From the NCBI GenBank assembly GCA_016763135.1, contig JAESUI010000143.1:1-13588 (forward strand): a stretch of 13,588 nucleotides of DNA, read 5' to 3'. This DNA is from Flavobacteriales bacterium (GTDB taxonomy: Bacteria > Bacteroidota > Bacteroidia > Flavobacteriales_E > Vicingaceae). Every line of letters starts with the position of its first letter. Within the stretch, counting starts at the first letter, position 1. The translations under genes were made by a program, and so were the position numbers. Under the pieces are notes generated by a model. The model was given only the letters and a program-made list of their open reading frames with translations, was not told the origin of the DNA and did no database searches. This document shows positions 1-7,194 of this stretch, piece by piece.

Positions 1-16
1 CCCGATAGCTATCGGG
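1..16. repeat. Perfect 16-bp palindrome at window edge
   Basis: The first 16 bases (CCCGATAGCTATCGGG) equal their own reverse complement, giving two 8-bp arms without a spacer. The palindrome may extend past the window edge. It could be the hairpin of a terminator for a gene to the left, but no clear T-run follows on the plus strand. It could equally be a dispersed palindromic repeat; I have an unverified impression that similar GATAGCTATC palindromes recur in Bacteroidota intergenic regions. Confidence 0.6.
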
Positions 17-82
17 ATTAAAGAATATTAAAACATTCCTGACAAGGACGTTAGAAAATATTAAAATCAACAATCAGAAAAA

Positions 83-679
83 ATGAAAAAAATTTACACA
101 GTTTTAGCATTATCGCTTTCCATACTTGTTTCTTGTGGGGAAAATACAAATAAAAAAGCTAATAATTCAGATCCAGAATATTCACATAATGAGACAATTA
201 TCGAGAAACAAGATACTGACAAGGTATATGTAATAAATGGCGATTGTGATTCATTTATTAAAGGTATTGACTTTTCATCTTCGTGCTTTACGGAAAAGCA
301 ACATCCAGAATATAAGAATGATATGTCTGTTAAAGGTAGATGTCAATATCAGTTTTCTGATGATAAAATTTGCGTTGTTATTGTTCATAAGGATTATTCT
401 ACCTACGACTCAGAGAAAATTGAAATGGATAAACTTTTGACACAAGGAGCTTTTCAAAAAACTGGAAAAAGACTTTATGCTAAAACAAAGCAAATTGATA
501 ATTTAGGAGATGATGCATACATTGGTTATGAAAGCATAGGTAGTGGTAATGATACTAAATTAGCTATAATATTGAGTAACGTTTCTGTTTCTATTAATGT
601 GGAAAACGAATCTTGTTTATCATCTGATGATGAGTTACTAAAATTCGGTAAATTAATAATTGAACAAATTAAGAAGTAA
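83..679 (+). CDS. Orphan lipoprotein of unknown function
   Basis: A 198-residue protein begins with a lysine-start signal peptide followed by the lipobox L15-V-S-C18, so it should be lipidated at Cys18 and anchored in the envelope. A polar linker (about residues 20-48) precedes a mixed alpha/beta body. Five further cysteines (55, 68, 87, 97, 178) could form disulfides after export. I do not recognise the family. The layout of an early Cys motif, a C-x-Y strand and a late DNLGDDAYIG segment loosely recalls small DUF3558-like lipoproteins, but that is only a resemblance. The ATG is chosen because the signal peptide starts there. No TAnnTTTG box or ribosome binding site is visible in the 82 bases upstream. 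It stands alone between a palindrome and a repeat-rich spacer, which suggests an accessory cassette. Confidence 0.8.
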   Translation: MKKIYTVLALSLSILVSCGENTNKKANNSDPEYSHNETIIEKQDTDKVYVINGDCDSFIKGIDFSSSCFTEKQHPEYKNDMSVKGRCQYQFSDDKICVVIVHKDYSTYDSEKIEMDKLLTQGAFQKTGKRLYAKTKQIDNLGDDAYIGYESIGSGNDTKLAIILSNVSVSINVENESCLSSDDELLKFGKLIIEQIKK

Positions 680-686
680 AACATTT

Positions 687-862
687 GCTAACAATGGCTA
701 TAATTAATACGGGTTTTGGTGCTTAACTCAAATTTTAGTGGTTTTTAACTAAGTCCGCCAAATCTTTTTGATTTGTCTTTACAACAAAAAAAAATTGGCT
801 AAGTGCGTAACCGAGAGTTTACTGCTTTTAATACCGTACTATTCATAGCTAATCGTTAAACG
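687..862. repeat. Large imperfect inverted repeat, about 176 bp
   Basis: The left arm (687-713, containing AACAATGGCTATAATTAATA and then CGGG) pairs imperfectly with the right arm (834-862, CCGTACTATTCATAGCTAAT then CGTTAAACG). The best blocks are CCGTA, ATAGC and the GTTA/TAAC ends. Inside, GCCAAAT (757-763) can pair with ATTGGC (794-799), and CAAATC-TTTTT-GATTTG forms a small hairpin at 759-775. The two pairings of the central segment are mutually exclusive. The layout of outer imperfect arms around an internal structured core resembles MITE-like or recombination-site-like elements. From memory only, related sequences occur repeatedly in flavobacterial genomes next to small accessory genes. 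Confidence 0.6.
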
Positions 863-890
863 ACAAATAACTCTTTTAAAATTCTGCGTG

Positions 891-918
891 GAGTTTATCC
901 TGAGAAATATCGAAGGGC
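891..918. repeat. Short dispersed-repeat-like element
   Basis: The segment GAGTTTATCCTGAGAAATATCGAAGGG has the frame of the widespread interspersed repeat CCTGAGNNNNTCGAAGG, with a diverged centre. It lies between the large inverted repeat and the rnpA upstream hairpins. The assignment rests on remembered consensus, not a search. Confidence 0.45.
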
Positions 919-932
919 TTGGACGGCTTATA

Positions 933-972
933 ATTTTTAAGAAAACATTCGTACCTCACATTTCTTAAAAAT
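933..972. other. 12-bp-stem hairpin upstream of rnpA
   Basis: Bases 933-944 (ATTTTTAAGAAA) are the exact reverse complement of 961-972, with a 16-base loop. The stem is AT-rich. It could act as a weak terminator for readthrough from the left, or be the edge of an old insertion. It ends one base into a second hairpin (972-986). Confidence 0.55.
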
Positions 973-986
973 ACCTTAGGAAGGTA
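972..986. other. Small hairpin TACCTT-AGG-AAGGTA
   Basis: A 6-bp perfect stem with a 3-base loop lies directly after the 12-bp-stem hairpin and about 33 bases before the rnpA -7 box. It is compact enough to fold in RNA or to be a protein-binding dyad. Its function is unknown. Confidence 0.45.
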
Positions 987-1018
987 ATCTTAACATTACA
1001 AGAAAGTTTTTAAACCAT

Positions 1019-1026
1019 TACATTTG
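1019..1026 (+). promoter_or_regulatory. rnpA promoter -7 box (TACATTTG)
   Basis: TACATTTG matches the Bacteroidota -7 consensus TAnnTTTG exactly. No clear TTG -33 element is seen 17-23 bases upstream. Initiation would be expected only a few bases downstream, leaving a leader of about 0-5 bases before the ATG at 1036. Confidence 0.6.
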
Positions 1027-1035
1027 CATATAGTT

Positions 1036-1434
1036 ATGGAATTAAACAATAAATATGCTAAAAACGAAAAACTAAAAAGTAAAAAAGCAATTGATTTACT
1101 CTTTAGTAACGGAAAATCGATTAATGCTTTTCCTATTAGAGTAATTTATATTTCTAAACCTGAATTAGAAGGTATCCCTGTTAATATGGGAGTAACTGTT
1201 TCAAAGAAAAATATCAAACTAGCTGTTAATAGAAACTTAATTAAAAGAAGAGTCAGAGAAGCTTACCGATTAAACAATAATGAACTAAAAACATACCTAT
1301 TAAATGCTAACTCCGAATTAAATATAATGTTCATTTATACCTCAAAACAAATTTTACCGTATAAAGAAATTGAAGATAAAATAAAAGTACTTTTAACACG
1401 TTTAATTGAATTGAGTGAAGTGGTTAGTGAGTAA
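1036..1434 (+). CDS. rnpA: Ribonuclease P protein component
   Basis: A 132-residue basic protein, the normal length for RnpA, the protein subunit that helps the catalytic RNase P RNA cut 5' leaders from pre-tRNAs. The family signature is plain: the VSKK strand at 55-58 and the arginine-rich RNR helix around residues 65-75 (NRNLIKRRVRE). The N-terminal segment with KLKSKKAIDLLF is also typical. The frame is open upstream to a TTG at 1024, but that TTG is the end of the -7 promoter box, so I choose the ATG at 1036. The 3' end overlaps yidD by 20 bp, an arrangement expected for translational coupling. The rpmH gene, which precedes rnpA in many bacteria, is not adjacent here. Confidence 0.95.
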   Translation: MELNNKYAKNEKLKSKKAIDLLFSNGKSINAFPIRVIYISKPELEGIPVNMGVTVSKKNIKLAVNRNLIKRRVREAYRLNNNELKTYLLNANSELNIMFIYTSKQILPYKEIEDKIKVLLTRLIELSEVVSE

Positions 1435-1636
1435 AATATTTGTTATTATTATTCGAATTTACCAGTTAAGTATTTCTCCAATTCTGGGTCAGAATTGCAG
1501 GTATACCCCAAGTTGTTCTCAATACAGTATTGAAGCCATTAATAAATATGGTCCATTAAAAGGCGGATGGCTTTCTCTTAAACGAATTTTCTCTTGTCAT
1601 CCTTGGGGAAGACATGGACACGACCCTGTTCCTTAA
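1415..1636 (+). CDS. yidD: Membrane protein insertion efficiency factor YidD
   Basis: A 73-residue protein with the full YidD signature: an amphipathic N-terminal helix (residues 4-20), then CRYTPSCSQYSIEAINKYG at 28-46, the GGW at 50-52, CHPWG at 61-65 and a C-terminal HDPVP. YidD is a small membrane-associated protein that assists YidC-dependent insertion of inner-membrane proteins. It commonly sits beside rnpA, as here. The start is a GTG at 1415 inside the last codons of rnpA, giving a 20-bp overlap; it places the conserved helix at the right distance, and no ATG exists upstream of the motif. Conserved cysteines 28, 34 and 61 are all present. Expression is presumably from the rnpA promoter. 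Confidence 0.93.
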   Translation: MKWLVSKIFVIIIRIYQLSISPILGQNCRYTPSCSQYSIEAINKYGPLKGGWLSLKRIFSCHPWGRHGHDPVP

Positions 1637-1675
1637 GTTGGAATAAATATTGCAGATAGAAAAGAAAATTAAATT

Positions 1676-3334
1676 ATGAAAAAACAAATCACCAAAATAG
1701 TTGTAATTATATCCATTGCAACAACATCAATTTTTACATTTGGTTTTGCAGACAGTTACTTTGAAGTATCTAAAAACCTTGACATTTTTTCCACCCTTTT
1801 TAGAGAATTAAACATTTATTACGTTGATGATGCTGATCCTGGAGAATTAATGAAAACTGGCATTGATGCCATGTTGAAATCTCTTGACCCATACACCAAT
1901 TATATTCCAGAATCTAAGATGGAAGATTACAGAATGATGACAACAGGTCAATATGGTGGTATTGGAGCTTTAATTCAAACGCAAGGAGATAAAGTAGTTA
2001 TTTCTGAACCTTATGAAGGGTTTGGAGCGTTTAAAGCAGGCTTAAGAGCTGGTGATAAAATCATTAAAATTGATGGAAATGAAGCTGTTGGGAAATCTTC
2101 AAGCGAAATTCGAGATTTCTTATTAGGTCAACCTGGAACTACTGTTGAAATTATTATTGAAAGACCTGGAACAGATGGGCTTCTTACAAAAATTGTAACC
2201 CGAGAAGAGGTTAAAATTAAAGATGTTCCTTATGCTGGAATGGTAGGTGATAGTATTGGATACATTAGACTAACTGGCTTCACATCATCTGCAAGTTCTG
2301 AAGTGAAAACTGCACTAAATGACTTAAAACAACAAGGTGCTAAAGCAATTATTTTAGATTTAAGAGGAAACGGAGGTGGTCTATTGAGAGAATCTGTAAA
2401 CATCGTTAACTTATTTGTCGAAAAAGGGACACCTGTTGTAAGTACCAGAGGCAAGATTAAATCTTGGGATCAAGAATATAAAGCGTTATCTATGCCTATA
2501 GATACAGAAATTCCTCTTGCAATTTTAGTTAATGGAGGCTCTGCATCTGCTTCAGAAATTGTATCTGGCTCATTGCAAGACAATGACAGAGCAGTAATAT
2601 TGGGTTCTCTATCTTTTGGAAAAGGACTAGTACAGCATGTGAAAGATTTAAGCTACAACACAAAACTAAAAGTAACTGTTGCTAAATACTACACACCCAG
2701 TGGAAGGTGTATACAAAAATTAGATTATTCACACAGAAATAAAGATGGAAAAGTTGATGAAATTCCAGATTCATTAATTACTGAATTTAAAACATTAAAA
2801 AGTAAAAGAAGTGTTTTTGATGGACAAGGTATTTCGCCAGATATTAAAATTGACAGTAAATTATTAAGTGATATTTCTGCTAGTTTATTATTTAAAAATT
2901 TATTTTTTAGTTACGCTACAGAATACCGATTAAAACATGAAACAATTAATAAAATCAACGAGTTTTCACTAACAGATGAAGAATATGAAAATTTCGTACA
3001 TTATCTTTCTGGTAAGGATTATGAATACACAACAGAAAGTGAAGATATTTTAATAACACTTGAAAAAGCAGCAAAAAACGATAAGTACTTTGAAGATGTT
3101 AAAAAAGAGTATGAAGCATTAAAAAATAAATTACATCACAATAAAAAAGATGATTTATATAAATTTAAAGATGAAATAAAATACATCCTTGAAAGTGAAA
3201 TAGTATCTCGATATTATTATCAAAAAGGGCAGATTGAAATTTCATTAAAACATGATCTTGTTTTAGAAGAGGCCATCAAAACCTTAAATAATAAAGATTT
3301 ATATAATTCAATTTTAGCAGGAACTAATAAATAA
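1676..3334 (+). CDS. ctpA: S41 C-terminal processing protease (CtpA/Prc-like)
   Basis: A 552-residue periplasmic serine protease. A hydrophobic signal segment (about residues 7-25) is followed by the N-terminal helical region with LDPYTNYIP (70-78), a PDZ domain (about 95-165; GGIGALI and AGLRAGDKI-IKIDG) and the S41 core. The core contains ILDLRGNGGG (226-235), the nucleophile region NGGSASASE with catalytic Ser291, and SFGKG with general base Lys316. The Ser-Lys spacing of 25 matches the CtpB/Prc family. The C-terminal about 200 residues are charged and helical, an extension seen in longer Bacteroidota members. Such enzymes trim C-termini or degrade envelope proteins. It lies 39 bp after yidD without a clear promoter, so co-transcription with rnpA-yidD is likely. 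Confidence 0.93.
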   Translation: MKKQITKIVVIISIATTSIFTFGFADSYFEVSKNLDIFSTLFRELNIYYVDDADPGELMKTGIDAMLKSLDPYTNYIPESKMEDYRMMTTGQYGGIGALIQTQGDKVVISEPYEGFGAFKAGLRAGDKIIKIDGNEAVGKSSSEIRDFLLGQPGTTVEIIIERPGTDGLLTKIVTREEVKIKDVPYAGMVGDSIGYIRLTGFTSSASSEVKTALNDLKQQGAKAIILDLRGNGGGLLRESVNIVNLFVEKGTPVVSTRGKIKSWDQEYKALSMPIDTEIPLAILVNGGSASASEIVSGSLQDNDRAVILGSLSFGKGLVQHVKDLSYNTKLKVTVAKYYTPSGRCIQKLDYSHRNKDGKVDEIPDSLITEFKTLKSKRSVFDGQGISPDIKIDSKLLSDISASLLFKNLFFSYATEYRLKHETINKINEFSLTDEEYENFVHYLSGKDYEYTTESEDILITLEKAAKNDKYFEDVKKEYEALKNKLHHNKKDDLYKFKDEIKYILESEIVSRYYYQKGQIEISLKHDLVLEEAIKTLNNKDLYNSILAGTNK

Positions 3335-3356
3335 ATAGACCTACACCCTTTTCGTT

Positions 3357-4925
3357 TTGGAAGATTATAAATCTATTTTTAAAACAAGAAATTTATTCCT
3401 GCTCTGTCTTTTCATCATTGCTATAGGCCTTTCTCTATCAAAACCACTTATAGCTCTTGGTCAATATGGTCTTTTAGTATTATGGCTATTTAGTGGAGGC
3501 ATTAAACAAAAGCTAATTTCTTTCTTTCAAAACAAAACAGCATTAGCATTAGCATCACTATACATTTTAAGTTTATTCGGACTTCTATACACTTCAAATT
3601 TTGATTATGCAATTGATGATATTAGAAGGAAGATTCCTTTATTCTTCTTACCCTTTTACATCTCTGGTTTTTCTCCTATAACAAAAAAAGAATTTTCATT
3701 AATTTTTAAAGTCTATGTTGCTGGAGTTTTATTTGCAACTTTTTGGAGTGTTTTTGTAATGCTTGGCGGTACAAGTGAAACCATAATCGATAAAAGGGCT
3801 TTATCTCGATATAATTCTCACATCAGATTTGGATTAGAAATCTGTATGGCAATTTTTGGTTCAGCTTATTATTTTTGGATTAAAAAAACAACAAGAATAA
3901 AAATTATTTGGCTCGCAATTGCTAGTTGGTTGATATGCTTTTTGTTTATTTTAAGTTTATTCACAGGGGTGGTAATCCTTATTTTATCTTCTATTTTCAT
4001 GTTTTCTATATATAGTCTTAGGTCTAAAAATCCATGGCTAAAATATTCTTTTCTTTTTGCTTCTTTAGCCTTAATAGTCTTGTTTAGCTTCACTTTAAAA
4101 AACAACATTAGCAACTACTATCAAAACGAAAATATTGTTCAATTAGAAATATTAGAACATACTAAAAGTGGAGAGGCATACGCTCATGACACATCTACTG
4201 TTAGGCAATTTGATAAAGAAAATGGGTATTATGTCTGGCAAAATATTGCTTGGAAAGAAATTCATACAGAATGGAAAAAAAGAAGTGAAATTCCATTTCA
4301 GGCAAACGATTTAAAGGATCAAAAACTAACTACTACTTTAATTAGATTTCTTTCTTCTAAGGGGGTGTATAAAAATGCAGATGCAATTATAGATTTATCT
4401 GAAAAAGAAATAAAAGCAATTGAAAAAGGAGTTTCAAATTACAAATACCTTTCCATGAATAATATTGACAAAAGGCTCCATAAAATCATTTGGGAATTCG
4501 ACTATTACAATCAAGGAAGAGATTATAATGGACATTCTGTTATTATGAGGTGGGCTTATTGGAAAACAGCCTATCGCATATTTAAACAAAACATATTTTT
4601 AGGTGTTGGTACTGGTGATGTTCCTGATGCCTTTGACAAACAATATGAAAAAGAAAAATCTTTATTACTTCCGAGATATAGATTAAGAGCTCACAACCAA
4701 TACATCACTTACGCAGTTACTTTTGGAGTTCTAGGGTTGCTTATACTAATGCTATCTCTCTTCTATCCATTTTTTAAAAATAAAATGTATAATCATTATT
4801 TATACTTAGCATTCTTCAGTATTATTTTGCTTTCTATGCTAACAGAAGACACTTTAGAAACACAAGTTGGAATTACCTTTTTTGCTTTCTTTAACACAAT
4901 ATTCTTACTAAAAGAAAAACATTAA
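3357..4925 (+). CDS. O-antigen ligase/polymerase-family membrane protein
   Basis: A 522-residue polytopic inner-membrane protein with about ten hydrophobic segments, a large periplasmic loop (about residues 250-395) and the Wzy_C/O-antigen ligase signature. The signature parts are SHIRFGL at 154-160, GHSVIMRWAYW around 392-402 with Arg398, GVGTGD at 416-421 and RAHNQY with His446. The family transfers or polymerises lipid-linked polysaccharide at the periplasmic face (WaaL, Wzy or related glycan ligases); the exact substrate cannot be read from sequence. The loop is charged and contains a segment LIRFLSSKG that I recall as recurrent in Bacteroidota members. The start is the TTG at 3357, because no in-frame ATG precedes the first membrane segments. 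It begins 22 bp after ctpA. Its stop overlaps the stop of the convergent neighbour within one TTAA. Confidence 0.85.
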   Translation: MEDYKSIFKTRNLFLLCLFIIAIGLSLSKPLIALGQYGLLVLWLFSGGIKQKLISFFQNKTALALASLYILSLFGLLYTSNFDYAIDDIRRKIPLFFLPFYISGFSPITKKEFSLIFKVYVAGVLFATFWSVFVMLGGTSETIIDKRALSRYNSHIRFGLEICMAIFGSAYYFWIKKTTRIKIIWLAIASWLICFLFILSLFTGVVILILSSIFMFSIYSLRSKNPWLKYSFLFASLALIVLFSFTLKNNISNYYQNENIVQLEILEHTKSGEAYAHDTSTVRQFDKENGYYVWQNIAWKEIHTEWKKRSEIPFQANDLKDQKLTTTLIRFLSSKGVYKNADAIIDLSEKEIKAIEKGVSNYKYLSMNNIDKRLHKIIWEFDYYNQGRDYNGHSVIMRWAYWKTAYRIFKQNIFLGVGTGDVPDAFDKQYEKEKSLLLPRYRLRAHNQYITYAVTFGVLGLLILMLSLFYPFFKNKMYNHYLYLAFFSIILLSMLTEDTLETQVGITFFAFFNTIFLLKEKH

Positions 4926-6739
4926 TCTTTAAATCCAGCATACAGCTGTCTAAAAAATGTTTTTGGAAACTCTTCAATTTTTTCAAAACCTAGTTTAATG
5001 TCTCTACCTGAATGTGGGATATAATTAGTTCTAAAAATATAATCCCATATGCTTAATGATATACCGAAATTCATTCCATGAGAATGATTGGTTGGAAGTT
5101 CGTAGGCATGATGCCAAATGTGCATTTTAGGGTTATTTAAAACATACTTTAAAGGTCCGTAACTTATACCAATGTTTGCATGATTAATATGTCCAATAGC
5201 AATAGCGAAATAATAAACAATAAAAGCTTGTTCTGGGGCAAATCCTCCTATTAGCATTACCATGATATATTTCATTGGAGTATAAAACACATTCTCCATC
5301 CAATGATACCTCAAATGAGCAGCAAATCCCATTTCCTCAACCGAATGGTGTACTTTATGAAACCTCCACAAAACAGGGAAACGATGCAATAAAACATGAG
5401 TAAACCACTGAATAAAATCAGTTGCAACAAAGAAAATTATTAACTGTAACCATTCTGAATAATCCTTCAAATTAATAATTGCAATTTTAGAGAGCTCTAA
5501 TCCTATTGCATTATTAACTAAATAAGTGATTAAATCTGAAAATGCTATAAAAATTACAAGGTTGAAAATAAAAAAGTTGAAAAACATATAAAATGCATCT
5601 ATCCAAAAATCAGTTCTTATTATGGGTTGGTTTTTTCTCCAAGGAAAAGCTAGTTCTAACAACCAAACTACAATTGACAAAATAATTAGCAACCAAAAAT
5701 AATTGGTATACCAAGGATTGGTTTGAAAGGTGATTTCAGACCACACATAGCTAGCATAAGATCCAAAAGAACTAAAAAACAAATCTGAGTAACTAACTTT
5801 ATGTAAAGGCTCAACTTCGGCAATTAAAACTACCTCTCCAGAATCAATTGGCAAGGATTTATTATAACTCCATTCGATCCAAGAGCCATCATAATTTTTT
5901 ACATTAGGATAACCTAACAATTGAGTCAAAACAAAAGTTGTATGCGCTGACCTGACTCCAGATTGACAATAGACTATGATTTTTTTGTCTTTGGTTACTC
6001 CTATTTTGTTGAAGTCATAGGCCAAATTTTTAATTGATTTAAACTTTTTGTTTCCATCATAATTGATGGAATTTGCCCAGTCCAAATGAATACTAGTTGG
6101 AATTCTGCCTTTTCGATAAGCCCCGTTCTTTTGAATGCTCCCTAAATACTCCTCAATGGTTCTAGTATCAAGAAGAATTGTATTAGTATCTTCTATAGCA
6201 ATTTTCACCTCATCTATAGAAGCGTAGTAATCATAATTTTCATTAGTAGGAAATAAATAGTTAGAGGCTATTTTATTTACAGTTTCATTTGAGATTAAAT
6301 TACTCATATTTAATAAGGAAGAATAATCACCATCTAATATAACAGTATTTTGATGTCCGTAAGTTTTTAAAATCCACCAAAGTCTTGCAGCTTCACATCC
6401 TCCTTTATTATCATAAATTATTATTTTATCAGAATTTTTAACACCTAACAAAGAAAATAATTTCACCAAAGACTCCCTAGAAGCCAATATACCTCCATAA
6501 GCCAGAGTAGAATCAATGATATTAAATCTCTGAATGTTTAATGCTCCTCGAATGTGATTTTCTTTAAAATCGTCACTTTTCCTAAGATCAATGATCACAT
6601 ATCCTGAATCATTTTCAATAATTTTAGTGAAATCAGATATGGATAATAAACTAACACCTCTTTCTTCAGCCCTAATACTAAAAGAAAAGGCAATTAAAAA
6701 TACTAGTAAACAATGTTTAAAATAATTTCTACAATTCAT
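4922..6739 (-). CDS. Tandem rhodanese fused to fatty-acid hydroxylase domain
   Basis: About 605 residues from the ATG at 6739; a TTG at 6748 would add three residues (the numbers here count from the TTG). Layout: signal-like segment (5-27), rhodanese domain 1 (about 33-150), rhodanese domain 2 (about 173-305), then four or more membrane segments from about 350 with fatty-acid hydroxylase/sterol desaturase histidine motifs H451xxxH455, H464xxHH468, H520xxH523 and H543xxHH547 for a di-iron centre. Domain 2 carries the persulfide-forming loop CQSGVRS with Cys261. Domain 1 has Asp at the equivalent site (IYDNKGG), so it should be inactive, as in two-domain thiosulfate sulfurtransferases. The fusion is unusual: the rhodanese part should be periplasmic, while the di-iron site of this family normally faces the cytoplasm. 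It overlaps the sorB-like gene by 11 bp. Substrates are unknown. Confidence 0.88.
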   Translation of the reverse strand: MNCRNYFKHCLLVFLIAFSFSIRAEERGVSLLSISDFTKIIENDSGYVIIDLRKSDDFKENHIRGALNIQRFNIIDSTLAYGGILASRESLVKLFSLLGVKNSDKIIIYDNKGGCEAARLWWILKTYGHQNTVILDGDYSSLLNMSNLISNETVNKIASNYLFPTNENYDYYASIDEVKIAIEDTNTILLDTRTIEEYLGSIQKNGAYRKGRIPTSIHLDWANSINYDGNKKFKSIKNLAYDFNKIGVTKDKKIIVYCQSGVRSAHTTFVLTQLLGYPNVKNYDGSWIEWSYNKSLPIDSGEVVLIAEVEPLHKVSYSDLFFSSFGSYASYVWSEITFQTNPWYTNYFWLLIILSIVVWLLELAFPWRKNQPIIRTDFWIDAFYMFFNFFIFNLVIFIAFSDLITYLVNNAIGLELSKIAIINLKDYSEWLQLIIFFVATDFIQWFTHVLLHRFPVLWRFHKVHHSVEEMGFAAHLRYHWMENVFYTPMKYIMVMLIGGFAPEQAFIVYYFAIAIGHINHANIGISYGPLKYVLNNPKMHIWHHAYELPTNHSHGMNFGISLSIWDYIFRTNYIPHSGRDIKLGFEKIEEFPKTFFRQLYAGFKD

Positions 6740-7193
6740 ACCATTCAATATTTTTCAAAGAAGCTCTTCTTCCTTGCTCTTTTGGAGCATAATTTTTTTC
6801 TAAATAATCTAAAATAACTACTTCACTTTCCCCTAAATCCCATAATTTTTGAGTTTTCTGCATCCATACAATGACATCTTTCCACCCTTCTCTTGTTGCA
6901 CTATTCTGTGTTACTAAACTTAGAGAATGGCAAGCACCACAAGTCCCTCTAACGACTTCATAACCTTCATCTACAATCAATCCACTTTCTAAATCAATTC
7001 CATTTTCAATTAATGATTCTGCAGATATTTCTACAATCTTTTCCTGTTTTTCGATGTCAATCTTAGCAGTAAAGTAAAGTACAAAAGGGGAAATTAGGAT
7101 AATGATAAAAACAATTCGAACCCACTTCACAATCCCGTCAATATGAAAAAATGGGTCAGTTTCCTTTTCTAAATCTTCTTGATCTAAATTCAA
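6729..7193 (-). CDS. Membrane-anchored cytochrome c subunit, SorB-like
   Basis: A 154-residue monoheme cytochrome. One membrane segment (about residues 22-43) anchors a periplasmic domain with the heme-c motif CGACH at 85-89. A conserved stretch follows: SLSLVTQ, ATREGWKDVIVWMQ (99-112, Met111 a candidate axial ligand), ILDYLEKNYAP and GRR. This pattern is that of cytochrome subunits paired with periplasmic sulfite dehydrogenases (SorB type), which take electrons from the molybdenum subunit. The gene begins one base after the stop of the sulfite-oxidase-family gene, from a TTG at 7193. No in-frame ATG lies upstream before a stop, and the first internal Met comes after the heme motif, so TTG is the only sensible start. 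An 11-bp-period direct repeat covers this junction. Confidence 0.88.
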   Translation of the reverse strand: MNLDQEDLEKETDPFFHIDGIVKWVRIVFIIILISPFVLYFTAKIDIEKQEKIVEISAESLIENGIDLESGLIVDEGYEVVRGTCGACHSLSLVTQNSATREGWKDVIVWMQKTQKLWDLGESEVVILDYLEKNYAPKEQGRRASLKNIEWYEL

Positions 7194-7194
7194 T

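Larger units (their letters stand above)
680..1018. other. Gene-free spacer rich in inverted repeats
   Basis: No credible open frame was found between the lipoprotein stop and the rnpA promoter. The stretch holds, in order, a large imperfect inverted repeat (687-862), a short diverged repeat (891-918) and two adjacent hairpins (933-972 and 972-986). It therefore looks like accumulated non-coding repeats followed by the rnpA upstream region. Confidence 0.7.

Noticed and set aside
687..862. Integron attC site
   Set aside because: The arms are longer than and unlike attC core sites and no integrase is nearby; a looser MITE-like or cassette-associated repeat is all that can be supported.
1024..1035. 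TTG at 1024 as the rnpA start
   Set aside because: These bases belong to the TACATTTG promoter box; the ATG at 1036 gives the normal family length.
2230..2454. Minus-strand open frame inside ctpA
   Set aside because: Lies wholly in the well-supported S41 protease core and shows no motif; it is a shadow frame.
3351..3359. TTCGTTTTG as a promoter for the O-antigen-ligase gene
   Set aside because: Lacks the TA of the TAnnTTTG box and overlaps the start codon.
3869..4114. Minus-strand open frame inside the O-antigen-ligase gene
   Set aside because: Antisense to membrane segments, lysine/isoleucine-rich from AT bias, no recognisable domain.
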